From: Tolypeutes matacus
Lineage: Eukaryota > Chordata > Mammalia > Cingulata > Chlamyphoridae
Reading direction: 5' to 3'
Length of the DNA stretch: 64,000 nucleotides
NCBI GenBank assembly: GCA_026826555.1
Contig: JAKSZT010037307.1
Coordinates: forward strand, 2,123,879-2,187,878
Position numbers and translations under genes: made by a program
Part shown: positions 37,396 to 53,520 of the stretch, one piece after another
How positions within the stretch are numbered: the stretch's first letter is position 1
Layout: every line of letters begins with the position of its first letter
The notes under the pieces: generated by a model
Databases searched by the model: none
Told to the model about the DNA's origin: nothing
Seen by the model: only the letters and a program-made list of their open reading frames with translations

Positions 37396-37699
37396 TGGCC
37401 CTCCAGCACTGCCTTGGCTGAACCCCAGACTTGGCTGCACCCCAGTCTCTTATCTCCCTCCAAACAGGCCCTCTGCTCCTGCCGCACACCCCTGCCCTCC
37501 ACAGGACGCACCACGCCTGCCCCTTGGGAAGGTGACTCTCCCGCCCTGGCTCCCACCGCAGGCGCCCAGGGCTCCTGCCCGTCTCCCACCAGAGAAGGTG
37601 CGGAGCTGACTGGACGGCCACTCATTTGATCAGCACACCTTCAAGCCTCCCACTCGGGGCGTTAGGTGGTGAGGACCCAGGTGTGAAACGGGCCCTGAC

Positions 37700-38300
37700 T
37701 CTGTCCGGGAGTTCCCTGCCACGGTGACCCCGTCCAGCCCCGCAGACACACCTGAACTCGGAACCGAATCGACCTCATCTGGGGGCCCAAGATCGCCGAG
37801 GGCAGCGCTTGGCTCCCCCAGGTCGCCCCCGGACGACTCCAAGCTCCGGAGGACCCGCCATGTCAGCCCCGGGCCGGAGCCCGGCACCACAGGCCGCAGG
37901 CCCCGCGCGGCGGCGCCCTCACACTGGGCGGCCGCGGCCGCAAGAGGAGCCGCGGGGACCCGCCCCGCTCCGGGCCCAGCCGCCCCTCACTCACCCCCAA
38001 CTTCGGCCGCCGCGTCCCGGCTCACAACATCCGCCCAGCCTCCCGGTGACGGCGCCCGTCCAGGGCCAAACCGCGCGCCCGCCCGCGCGCCTCCCGCCGC
38101 GCACGCGCACCGGCCCGCGCCCTGCCGCCGCCAGGGGGCCCCCTCGCGGCCTCCCGCCAGGTAGTCGTGCCTTCGCCTAGGCCGATCGCGCAAGCGCGTG
38201 GCTGCCGGGCCTTTCTAGTCCTGCGGTGGCGGAGGGCAGTGTCCCGACTGGGGCCCACCCAGACCGCCAGGCTCGACTCTTACTCGTCCGTGCAGGCCCT
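37700..38300 (-). promoter_or_regulatory. RNF123: RNF123 CpG island with probable noncoding first exon
   Basis: Very CpG-rich. On the minus strand a strong donor, TTGGGG|GTGAGT, lies at 37994-37993, so a noncoding exon 1 could end at 37995 and splice to the acceptor at 36521, where the exon carrying the ATG begins. MST1 starts about 0.8 kb away in the opposite direction, so the two genes are head-to-head. Exon 1 start is not visible. Confidence 0.55.
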
Positions 38301-38926
38301 ACCCAGATGCTCCCCAGGACGGCTGCAAGGCCGCCCCTGCCAGGGTCGCCATACTTGTCACCCCACCCCCATTAGGCCTGACTTACTCACCATCTCTGAG
38401 ACGGCACCCCTGGCAGGCGAAGGGAGCCTCCCTGGGCTCCGCTGCGGGGGTCGTAGGCTCGACTTAACTCAAAGCTGGGGCTGAGCAGGCAGCCTGAAAG
38501 CGCCGGCACTGCCCCACTTTACAGAGGAAAACAGACTCCCACAAGTTTAATATCACTGCCAGGGGCTGGAACCCAAGCCTCTGGCAGCTCCCACACCCCC
38601 TGAGGGCAGCAGAGGCAGCAGGAATGCTCCACTTCCACCCCAGAGCACTTCAAGCCCCCCAGTGAACTCTCCCAACCCCTGCCCTTGTAGGTCCACTACA
38701 TAGGGAGGTCTCTTGGGCCTTCCTGCACCAGGGTGAGGGCCTGTGAATCTGACCTAGGGGGCCTGAGGCCTGGCTCCACATGGCTCTTGCCACGGGGTCT
38801 CAGGTCAGGTCCCAGCAGGCCTAGAGTGGGGGTGTGGAGCCAGAGCCACCCAATCCCGTAGGGACAGGTTTCACAACTTCCCGGATGAGGCTGCCATGGG
38901 TCACAGTGCAGCTTCCAGCCAGGAGG
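38301..38926 (+). other. MST1 upstream region, no distinct motif called
   Basis: Moderate GC, CpG-poor compared with the RNF123 island. It should contain the MST1 promoter and 5'UTR. I see no TATA box at a convincing distance from the ATG and make no binding-site claim. Confidence 0.5.
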
Positions 38927-43332
<4,406 letters not shown>

Positions 43333-43382
43333 GCTCAGCCTGAGCCCCACGTGCCTTGGGGAAGGACAATACTTCCTTTGGA

Positions 43383-43388
43383 CATAAA
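43383..43388 (+). terminator. MST1: Probable MST1 poly(A) signal variant CATAAA
   Basis: CATAAA lies 51 nt after the MST1 stop and is followed by GCTGCCTTCC and a T-rich stretch. This would give a very short 3'UTR. A canonical AATAAA on the plus strand near 43836 is a less likely alternative because it falls inside the APEH 3' region. Confidence 0.5.
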
Positions 43389-43775
43389 GCTGCCTTCCCT
43401 CTTCACACCTGTGCAGGTGCTTTTTAGCCTCTGCTTCTAGGAGTGAGATGGTGACTTCTTGCTATGACCTGGTACCCTGACCCCAACACTCTCCAGGCTG
43501 GGTGGTCTGACCCTGGGACCACCTGAGCCTGCAGTGCTGGGAGGGCAAGGGTGGCATCAGGCAGTTCCTAACAGAAGGGGCTGCAGCAGAGGAGCCAGCC
43601 TGGGGCGGAGTCCCACCAGGCCAGGCTGGGCAGGGGCTACGCCTTACTGCCCCCTGCCATGTCACGCTGGAGGTGGATGTGGCTCTCGGAGCTACTGCAC
43701 CCAGGGCAGGGTGCAGCCTGGGTTTGAGGATGGATTGGTACAGAGTACCAGCAGGATCCAGGCTCTTGATCCTCA

Positions 43776-43781
43776 TTTATT
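43776..43781 (-). terminator. APEH: APEH polyadenylation signal AATAAA
   Basis: TTTATT on the plus strand reads AATAAA on the minus strand, about 142 nt past the APEH stop. The MST1 and APEH 3' ends converge with roughly 0.35 kb between them. Confidence 0.75.
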
Positions 43782-43922
43782 AAGACTACACAGCCCACGT
43801 TCCTCAGCCCACCCAGCCATGGAATCCAGTGCAAATAAAGCCTCTCACCACTCTGCCAGGCCCTGGGGCTCTCCGAGAGCGGAGTGTGGCACTGGCTGAC
43901 CAGCTCACGCCGAGGCACGGCT

Positions 43923-46900
43923 TTAGCTACTCAGATGTGTGCGCAGCCAGAGCACAGCATTCATGAAGCTGTCTGACTCCACCTCCACCTCTGACAGTGC
44001 GTGGGTGCTCTTGGGATAGAGCAGGAGCCTGTAGGGGTGGGGCAGCGATGTTTGAGGTTGGAGAGTCCTCCCCTGCTCACCTGCCCCCCTGTGGCTGCCC
44101 AGCTGGACTCACCGAACAGGCACTTTCCAGGCTTTGAGGGCCCGGTAATACTCCAAGCCCTGCTTGAAGGGCACACGCCGGTCCTCCTGGCCCAACATCA
44201 GTAGCAGCGGCGTCTTCACCTGGGTGTGTGGGGAGGGGTGGGGAGGGGTGTTGAGCAGGGCTTTGGGGTCAGGATTCATGGGTGGCAGAGCAGAGAGGAG
44301 AGCCGTGTACCTGGGGGATGTACTTGATAGGCGACTTGTCCAGCATCTCAGCCCATACGCTGAGGTCTGGCAGGCTGTCACTGCTGTAGGGGAAGCCAGT
44401 CTCCACCACACACCTGCAAAAGATCAGGCCCATACAGCCTGGGGTATGCTCTGGTGCCTGCAGGGGCTCCATGGGGGTCAATGGGTGGAGGGGAGAAGGG
44501 GAGGGACCTGTGGGGCACACCCACCAGTCAGGGATGTCAGTGGAGCCCACCATGGAGGCGATGTTGATTACGGGGTTCCGGGCCACGCAGGCACCGTAGG
44601 TCTCCGGGTACTGACCAATCAGGTGGCACGAGAGGAAACCCCCATGGGAACCACCCATAAGGGCCACGCGGCCTGTGTCGAAATGTTCCTCCTGGAGCAC
44701 CTGTTCCACTGCAAACTGCAAAGCGATTAGAGAACACTGCAGCCAGCTGCCGGCCCAGCTGCACAGAGCCAACCCCCAACAGCCTGCCCTCCTGCTGGTC
44801 CAGAAGCCCTGTCCCCTGCTACCTGGACATCCTTGACATCCTGGTGGCCCACGTTGCCAGGGAGGGAGAGGATGCTGTCCTGGCCAAAGCCCGTGGAGCC
44901 ACGATAGTTCACTGGCAGCAGGAAAAGGACCAGACAGGGTGGTGAGATGACATTCCCAGCACCCGACACCCTTCCACCCATCAGTGAAGTGGACCCTGGG
45001 ACCAGCTGTGCCACACACTGTGAAGGGGTAGGGTCATGAGTTAGAGGCTGCTACCCAGTGACCAGAGCATCTTTTCCACGCAAGTCCCGAGTTGGTCCAT
45101 GTTATCGCCATGCTGTGGAGCAAGAGGCGGGGCCAGCACAGTTCCTGGCAGGGGTTACCAGGGGCAGCTACACAGAGGCCTGGAGACCAGGATGGTACCC
45201 GTGGCAGTGTACAAAGCAGACAGCGGCCCAGGCCTACCCCATCACCCCACCACAGGGCCCTGCTCACTCACCTAGCAGCACTGCAAAGCCCATCTTGCAG
45301 AGCATGGCTGGGAACAGCATCCAGGCAGTAACAAAGGATGAATGGGGGCCCCCTGCAGACAAGGAGCAGAGCGTGAAGGGACCAGGTAGGGGGGCAGGGG
45401 AGAGGAGGGGCCCTCAGGCCAGATGCCTACCGTGGGGCATGACCACCATTGGGACCTGGGTCTTATCCGGAGGATTGCTGGGCTGCAGCAGGATTGCTTC
45501 AAAGTCGAGGCCAGCTGCAGAGAAAGGGCAGCAGTCAGCAGGGCCAGTGCCACCACAAGGGCTGGCCCAGCCCAGGCCTCAGCTGTAGCTTCTGTTCTGG
45601 GCTGAACTCTGGAGCAGAGATCTGGTCACAGCAGCCCATGCTGCACAGGAACCCCAGGAGATCCATGTTCCTCCTGCCCCGGGCAGGGAGCCCCACACTC
45701 TGCAGGGACAGCCTTCTGGATGAGGTGTGCTCACAGAGGTTTGTCCACCACCGGTGAGCTGGCCTGGTGGTGCCCAACTCTGAGACCCAGAGCAGGTGCT
45801 CAGATGCCTGGACACTGTTCCCCGTGACCGTCCACAAGGGAAACAGAGAACCCCTTAGAGGTGATCCCAGGAGACCCCACCCGGTGAAGCAAGAGGCAGG
45901 GAAGGTCACCACAGATGCTGGCCCTCCACCCCTGGCCCCGCTCACCATACTTCACGTTCTCTTGCTCTGGGGGTGGCCGCAGCACCCGGATGCCCCAGTG
46001 GATGTCAGGAATGGGCTCGGCCTCCTCCAGGGGCACCCACACCACTGACTGATCCTTCCCCGCAGAAGGCAGGAACCCAACTTTCTGCCAAGGAGGAGTG
46101 GGTCACATGTGGCCTGGCTGCTTCTCTGCCCCTCTGCCTCTACCCAGGGTGGGAGCTGGGCAGCCCTCATCATGCTGGGCTTTCTAACCAACCCCCGAAG
46201 CAGGTTGTGAGCTGGTGCACACCAAGGTACTCACACACACACCCCACCTCTACACACGCTACCTTTTAGGCTCTGCTGTCTCCCCATGCCCTGCAATACC
46301 AGGCAACCCTGTTCTGTACAGTTCCCTGACCTGGAGGGCTCTGCCTGTGTGGGACCACTGTCTACTGGCCCTGCCACCACTCACCAGGCTTGGGGGTAGG
46401 CTAGGTGTGGAGAACTGTGCTACCATGAGGTCTCGGTCAATTGTGAGCAGCTTCCAGCTTCCACCTGGCCCCCCTGGAGAATTCAAATGCCAATAAACCT
46501 GGCAGGGGCTACCACCTTTCCCATCCCGCCTTGAAGAGCCAGAGTGCCAGGCTGGAGACTCTCTGGCACAGTGTCCTTCCCATCCTGAGGAGCAAAGGGA
46601 CACTTCTCCCAAACCCCCAACTGTGCACAGCCCTGAGTGAACCCCTTGTTCATCCAGCAGACTCGGGGGGCACACATACCCCTTGAGTACCACCACCTAC
46701 AGAGGTGGTAGCTGGCTGTGGGGACTGGGTGGCGGAGAGGGGGTGGGCTGATTCTGGGTAGTGGGGGTTCATGAGATTGATAAGCAGGGGCTGTGTGACG
46801 AGATGCAGGTTTAAAATGATACTTTGGCAGTTCTGTGGAGGGGCAGAGACAGTCAGGGCAGGTGGAGAACTCAAGAGACATTTCAGGAGCAGAATCACCA

Positions 46901-49900
46901 GGCCTGAATATGGGGGAGCCAGGCGAACCAACACAGGGCCTGAGATTGGGCACACTGATGGGCTGGGGAAGGGGATGGAGGACTCTGCAAGCTCTTGGCA
47001 AAAGGAAGTTATATGGGAGTGGTTTTAGAAGCAGGAGTGGGGACCAGGCTGAGGGCTGAGGCTGGGCCAGGAAACATGCAGCAGAGTTGACACTGCAGGG
47101 AGTCTGGGGGCTGGTAAAGGTCCCACCAGGGCAGGCTCCCTGGAGACTGAAACAGCTGTGGTGGAACCGTCAGTGGTGCAGTGTGGCTGTGAGTGCCACC
47201 CATGCCCCACATGCTCGCCCCCGCCCCCATGCTGCAGCCCTGCTCACCCGCTGTCAGGGAGGTCACACTGCCTGTCTGGGTGTCCACAGCAAACAGGTCC
47301 TGAAGCAGAGGGGAGAACACACGTGGCACCACAACCCAGAACCCTGAGCTTGGTGGGTCCTGCCCCAACCGACTCTGCTCCGTTAGGACCCTTGGGCCCA
47401 GGCCATGGCAGTAAGCACATATGGCCATCGTTACTCAGTGGAGGAGGGACTCCCAAGACAACTTGCCGAGTGACCTGGGTGTTGGGGATTGAATCAGGCC
47501 CCCCACGAAAAGCATATTCAGTCCCAACTGCTGGTCCTGTGAACCCCTTGTAAAGAAAGTCTTTAAAAATGTTACAGGTTAACGGGGGGTCGGATGTGGC
47601 TCAACTGGTTGGGTGTCCATCTCCCATATGGAGGGACCCGGGTTCGATTCCCAGGACCTCCCGGTAAAAAAAAAAAAAAAAAATGTTACAGGTTAAGGTG
47701 TGCCCAAACCGAACGCGAGCGGGCTGTAGCCCGGTACAGCTGACGTCCTTATACAGAGACATGGAAGGGGAGCCTCAGGAAGACGAAGACACTGGAAATC
47801 AATGGAATCAGGAGAGGAAAGGAGAAGATGCTGCCACGTGCACTGCCCCATGACAAAGAGCCAAGGACCAAGGATCGCTGGCAGCCAGCCCCAGAAAGCC
47901 ACAGTCTTCGGGGAGACTTGCTGATGCCTCAGTTTGGACTTCTAGCCTCAAAACCACAAACCAATAAAGCCCTATTGTTTACGCCAACCCATTGTATGGT
48001 ATTTGTTTTAGCAGCTGGGAAACAGAAACACTGGGCAAGGTAAGGAATAGCTCAGCCTCCTTAAACTGGCGTGAGGAACAAACGATACCACAGCCCAAAG
48101 GAACCTGGCACACTGTGGGTGCCCCCTACCCCATCCCTGTGGGAAGGGCTCAGCCCACCTCCATCAGGTGCCCTCACAGCATGTTTAGGTGCCCTCAGAG
48201 CACAGTCCTCTTCTCCCTGAGCTGGAAATGCCTGAGGTGGTTGCATCACTGCCTCAGACAAAACGGCCAAGAGTTCCGCTGGTGGGTACCACGGCAGCCA
48301 GCCCCGAAGACGTAGTCAAGGGGCAGGTGAAACCTTGTGACTGGGCCTCCCCTCCAGAGGTGTGCATATGCTATGCCCCAGGGGCCCGGGGTTCCTGGGG
48401 GATGATCACAGGGGCTGCCTATTGACACAGTCAGGGCCCCTTACCTGCCGGCTGCGCTGAGCTGAGTCAAAGACCACTCTCTGGCTGTCAGCTGACCAGC
48501 ACCCCAGGGGCAGCAGGCTGCAGTAGATCCCAGAGAAGTTCTCTGCAAAGATGGAAGGGCTGGGGGCCACATCCAGGAGGGAGGTTTGGGGCTCCTCATG
48601 CCTATGAGGCAGGCTGAGCTGTTGGGAATTCACCTGGGGCCCTCCGCAGGCCCTGACAAAGCAGGCCCCTGCAACTTGTGGGGGAACAGCATTCCCGCAC
48701 ATGGGGGCACCCTAGGCAACGAGGAGCTGCTCCAGGAGGGGGCTGAGGGACAGAGGCCTCCAAGGGCCCCAGAAGAGGCAAAACTCATGGGCTTCAGAGA
48801 GAAAGAGCAGCTGTTAGTTCTCTAAGTTGCTCTTATCAGGACTCCGGCAGGCAGCAGGTACTTTTACCGAGATAACATTTGTCCACTTGTCTGTTATGGT
48901 GCTTAGCACAGCACCTGCCCCAGGGGACTCAAGGTCTTACCCTGTAATATCACTCATTTATCTACAATCCCACAAGGCAGGGATAATCGTCCCCTCCACA
49001 GATGAAGAAACAGAGGCTTGGGAAGGCCTTGGACACTTGTCCAAGGACAAACAGCTATTAAGAAGCAGAGCTGAGATTCAGACCAGGTGCCTACTGCTAA
49101 ATCCCTACAACCCAAGGAGAGAACTAAGAGGCCATCCCTTGTCCACCGGGTCCCTGGAACCGACCCTCAGGGGCAGGTGCCTGAGGAAACGAGGTGCTAG
49201 CTCTTGGGTTTGGGCTAGATAAAGGTTATTGGGATAGGGGATGGGTGGGACAATGTAGCACCCTTGGGCCTGGAGCCCCTCAAAGCAGAACATTTCAACC
49301 TAGTGCCCTTTACAAGACCCACTTAAAAGACCAGCTTTTACTAGTCATTGGAAAAACAAGAAAAATCACCATGAACTGCGGCACGGAAATTGAATCGTTA
49401 AAATCCCTGGCCTGCCAGCTCCCTTCTACCCTGAACCATTCTCTGCGGCGATGGCCCCACTCCCAGTGGAGGCTGGACATGGGGCTGGGCCAGCAGGGAG
49501 GGAGGGACTTCAGAAGGATCTCAGGAAAGTACAGCTGGGGTGGTCAACCCAGGCAGGGACAGAACAGGTGGCAGGAAAACACAGAACTGCAGGCTCCCCT
49601 GCACCTACCAGCCACGCACCCCTTACCTCCCAGCTGCCGAGGCACGACATCCACCACCACCGAAGTGACCTTGGTGTACCAGTCATACTGCAAGAGAGCA
49701 CGGTGGTCAGGGCCTTCAGGGCAGAGCTCAGCACCTGGCCCCTTCTCTAGTAGCCCCAGGGTGGCCTCAGGGCAGGGAGGGGAGAAACTGATACTTGTGA
49801 GACCCCAGCCTGATGTGTCTCTTTTCTGGTGACCTGGACTAGATGCCCACAAGGGCCTCAGACAGGCAGGTCGCTCCGACTTTCAGCAGGGGCCTGGAGC

Positions 49901-52894
49901 TCTTCTGGGGCAGGGACTAGGACTCTAACTCTCCACTAAATCCCAGCACCTTGCCCAGAGCCTGGCCTCATGCAAATGAGAACAAACCAATGGGAGGAAC
50001 ACTCTTGTGAACAGAGGATACTCTTACGGCAGAGAGCCCTGACAAAGCAAGCTTTTCCATGTCCTAGGTGGAGAGCAGGGCAGGCAGAACGCTCACTGTT
50101 GCTGTACCCAGGCCAGGAGGCAGCCACTGAGGTGGCCATGGGGAGATGATACTGGCCCTCCAGCTCTCATCTGCCATCCCCATCTCTGCTGACCACCCCT
50201 GCCCCCCCACCTCCAGCTCACCAGGTACAGCTGACTACACTGATGATGGGGGATCAGAGAGGGATACCGCAGGTAGACAATGCGACACTGGTCTGGGCTC
50301 AGCCGGGGAGAGGAGACAGCGAAGGAGTCATCCGAGAGGAGCTCTGGGCCAGACGGAAACGTGAGTATCACGTGAGCTAGCACGGCCAGTTACATGTCAG
50401 TAAAGCATGGGTGGGCGCCAGCCACTTACCACACTTCCCACCGATGAGGTCCACATAGTACAGGGCTGACCTGGAACCACCAGAGACCCTCAGCTTTGAG
50501 GCCAGCCTGGGTGCAGGCCCCCCTGCCCCACCCCACTTCCTCACCTGCGGTTGGTGCAGAAGCGGATGCCCAGCCGGAAAGGCTCATGCCACCAGCCTAC
50601 AAACACTATACCCGTGTCTCCAGGGGCCCAGAATGCCTATAAACAAGACCACGGGGTAGGTGTGAGCAAAGGGCAGTAGCTCAAGCAGGCCCCCAGACTC
50701 CAGGAGTGATAGGGGTGGAGTTGGTGCTGACCTGTCCAGGGGACACATTCTCAGGGACCCCCTCGAGCACAGAGATATTGCCACTCTCGACATCCAGCAC
50801 GCAGAGCACAGGGGTGCTTTTGGAAACCATGGTTTCTCCCCAGTCTTCATAAAACACAAACTGATCCCCCTGAGAACACGACACTCAATGCCCACACCTG
50901 TCAGTAAGGCCCTGCCCTGCCCCCCAGAAGCCAGGGCACCCCGTTCTGACAGGTGCAGCTTGGGCAGAGAGTACACTGAGCCCCACAGCTGTCCTGTAAG
51001 GCTTGCGCAGACTGGCCGGCTACGAGCACCTTGATGGCCTGGTCTGGCTTCTTCGGCCTGGTCATCTCGTCATCACTGGCACTGACATCCAAGGCTTTGG
51101 TCTGAAAGAAGGACTCAGTCTTGGGGCGCTTCTTCTCTGCCACGTACAACAAGTGCGTCTCCGAGTGTGACCAGGACAAGCAGCCAAAGCAGTCTGGGTA
51201 CGGGGAGGACCAATCAGGAGGTGCCCAGGGCCACGGCTACCCCTCTGGCCCACCCTGCCTGCTCAACAGCCAGCTGCCTCACCATCCTCGTACACGGGGC
51301 CATGTTTTTCCAGCGCTGACAAGTTGAAGCTCTTGAGTTTCCGGTTCTTCTCCCAGATCTGAGGACATTTCGGTGTCAGGCTGCTCCATACCCCAATGGA
51401 GCCTTATCTTTGGGGTTGAGCCCCCAGTTGCCTATGCTTCACCCCTTGATGCCAAGAAGACTCACCTCCAGGAACTGCTTCTCCTCACCAGGGCCTGTGC
51501 CCCCCGCCTTACGCAGCACAGCTTTCATAGCACCTGATGGAGACTCTCTGCTCAGCAGCCTGAGGAGAGCACAGGGTCACAGGTAAGCAGCGACTCCCAC
51601 CCACTAACAGCTCTACCCAGCCCCCTTACCAGCCACAACCTTTAAAACAAGATTCTTGAGGCTTCGGCCCCACACCAGCTTCTGCAGCACCCCCAGCCCC
51701 ACAGGACAGGGGCTCTACTCTCCCCAGCTTCCCCCTCCTCTGTGGGCTCTAGTTCAACTCGGGGTTTGGAGCAGGCTTCCGGTTCTTATCAGGCCCTGTC
51801 ACCAGAAGCTGCATAATCTCCTTAGGGGCAGGAACCTGGCTCCTTCTGTCTCTGCACCTTGCCTGCACCCAGGCACATGGTGGACACTCATAAAAGGGTT
51901 ACAAATGGCTGTCACCTTGCCTCCTGGCTTACTCCCTTGCACTTACTCCCCCCGGGTCTCCACGCTGTTGCCCGCAGGCCCTGCAAACACCACTGAGTCC
52001 CCATCGTGGAACACCAGGTACTGGCGGCAGAATCGGATATTCTCCATGCGTTCCAGGTCCCTCTGGGTCCACTCTGTGAAGGGAGGTCTGAGGCTGCTCA
52101 ACTTGACTCAGCCAGTCCTGGCCACAGCCCCCCACCCAGGAAGGCCCAGCCCTACCTCCTCACTTCTATCTCCAGACACCCTGGGTGCAGGCTGGAAAAC
52201 ACTCCGCCACAGCCCAGCCCAAGTCTAGACCTCCAGAGTCTGAGCTGATGGCCTATTGGAGAGAAGGCTCTACTGGCCCCAGCACCTACCCTGGAATCCT
52301 GAGGGCAGCCCGGCTGCCCAAGTGGATGCCCCAGGCCCACTCATGACCCATATGAGGGAGAGAGACCCACAAGGCCCAGGCCTTGCACCCAGGTAGGAGC
52401 TCTATTCGCACAACCTAGTGCACACTCTGGTGGCCCCAACCCCATGCATGCACGAGCACCGTCCCATAATGGCCCCGGCACAGCAGCCCCATACACCTAT
52501 GTGCACGGAGCAGGAACCCGCGTCCTCTCCGTCCCCATACCCGCCACGCTTCGTCTTCCTCCGCACGCCCGCGTGCACTGTCAGGTGGCGAGCTCTCCAC
52601 ACCCCTGCCCTCTCCAACCGAGGGCACGGCCCCGGAGCGGGCCCGCCTCCCGCTGCCCCTCCACACAAACGCACCAGTGTGCACCGTCCGGTAGCGGCCC
52701 CCGTACTGTGTGGTGACATCTGGGCCCAGGCAGGCGGCGCTCAGCGCGGGCTGGCGACTAAGACCCCGGTACAGCGCCGCCGCCTCCTCGGGCTCGCTCA
52801 CCAGCACCTGCGCAGGGGACACAGCAGGGTCAGGCCCGGCCCGGGCTGCGGGGACCACGGGGACCGCGAGCCGAACCCTCACCTGCCGCTCCAT
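43923..52894 (-). CDS. APEH: Acylamino-acid-releasing enzyme (acylpeptide hydrolase)
   Basis: Cytosolic S9 serine peptidase that removes N-acylated amino acids from blocked peptides. 22 exons join in frame to 732 residues, the human length: 52894-52883, 52807-52675, 52073-51947, 51559-51466, 51358-51283, 51193-51030, 50869-50732, 50636-50545, 50470-50430, 50343-50222, 49687-49627, 48542-48445, 47299-47248, 46473-46385, 46084-45946, 45514-45431, 45352-45272, 44911-44823, 44715-44525, 44413-44311, 44219-44113, 44028-43923. An N-terminal beta-propeller precedes the alpha/beta-hydrolase domain. The nucleophile Ser is in 'MGGSHGG' (~587), the Asp in 'GQEDRRVPF' and the His in 'KSTHAL'. The first coding exon holds only four codons (MERQ). 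The donor after 51030 (AAG|GTGCTC) is weak. No break is seen. Confidence 0.97.
47475..48040 (+). mobile_element. ERVL-MaLR-type (MLT1-like) solo LTR, split by a SINE
   Basis: Starts 'gtgttggggattgaatcaggccccc' and ends with 'tttggacttctagcctc..aataaagccctattgtttacgcc..', resembling the 5' and 3' parts of MaLR LTRs (..GTCCCCCCA.. and ..GACTTCTAGCCTCCAGAA..AATAAA..TTTAAGCC). It carries its own internal AATAAA. No internal retroviral genes are present. Interrupted by the SINE at 47583-47678. In an APEH intron, opposite in strand to the gene. Confidence 0.6.
47583..47678 (+). mobile_element. Short DAS-like tRNA SINE with perfect 18-bp TSD
   Basis: The tRNA-like head only: 'ggatgtggctcaactggttggg' with a B box (GGGTTCGATTCCC) and an A tail. 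Identical 18-bp direct repeats AAAAATGTTACAGGTTAA flank it at 47565-47582 and 47679-47696. It inserted into the older LTR, giving a clear relative age. Confidence 0.88.
48945..49100 (+). mobile_element. MIR SINE
   Basis: Reads 'cccctccacagatgaagaaacagaggcttgggaagg..aaacagctattaagaagcagagctgagattcagaccagg', a clear MIR core and 3' part. In the APEH intron between exons 49687-49627 and 48542-48445. Confidence 0.82.
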
Positions 52895-53520
52895 GGTTGC
52901 CGTTCTGCCTCCGGGGCGGGGCGCGCGGGCTCCAGGAAGTGCGGCCTCGAGGGGCGGAGCCTGGAGGCCAGGCCTGCTTCCGCCCCCGCCCAGGGCCGGC
53001 CTGGGAGGGGCGGAGCCTTCGGCGAACGAGCGAGGGCCGCCGAGAGGGGGCGGGGCCTTGGGCGGAGGGGCGGGGCCTCGAGGGAGAAGGCAGGGTTCTC
53101 ACTCGGGAGTCCGGGAGGGGCGGGGCCTCGAGGAAAAGAGAAGACCCTTTCAGGGGCCGACTGGGCAGGTGAGAGGTGGGGTCTGCGGGCCCGGAAGGGG
53201 GCGGCCCTGTGGAAGAGGAATCCGGGGAGGAGAGAGGGCTGTGAGGCGCGAACAGGTCTACACTGAGAGGGCCAACGCGAAGGGGCGACGGCAGAGCCAA
53301 GACCAGGCCGAGAGGCGAAACGAGGCGGACGCGGCTGGGCTGCGGGCGCCCGGGGGACGGGGCCTGAGAGGATGCGGACCAATGAGACCACGCGGCCGAG
53401 GGGCAGGGCCTGAGAGGATGCGGACCAATGAGACCACGCGGCCCAGGGGCGGGGCCTGAGAGGATGCGGACCAATGAGGCCACGCGGCCGAGGGGCGGGG
53501 CGGGAGCCGAGACCTAGCGC
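52895..53520 (-). promoter_or_regulatory. APEH: APEH CpG-island promoter with repeated GC boxes and CCAAT boxes
   Basis: Very GC-rich, with no TATA box. GC boxes of the form GGGGCGG recur in the first 250 bp upstream of the ATG (for example near 52952, 53008, 53048, 53067 and 53116), several within the phrase 'aggggcggggcctcgag'. A triplicated 46-bp module with CCAAT lies at 53361-53498. The transcription start is not visible. Confidence 0.7.
53361..53498. repeat. 46-bp tandem repeat (3 copies), each with CCAAT and a GC-box-like element
   Basis: Copies start at 53361, 53407 and 53453. Each reads GGCCTGAGAGGATGCGGACC, then AATGAGACCACGCGGCC and GAGGGGCGGG with few differences (A to G changes and one G to C). 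Every copy has GGACCAATGAG, a good NF-Y-type CCAAT context, and ends in GGGGC(A/G)GGG. The third copy is directly followed by another GGGGCGGGGCGGG run. Confidence 0.92.

Noticed and set aside
43830..43842. Plus-strand AATAAA as the MST1 poly(A) site
   Set aside because: It is about 500 nt past the MST1 stop and lies within the APEH 3' end region; the closer CATAAA at 43383 fits a short 3'UTR better, though neither is proven.
52418..53459. Long open frames through the APEH promoter CpG island on both strands
   Set aside because: Stop-poor because of GC content; Arg/Gly/Pro-rich and partly made of tandem repeats. No conserved domain.
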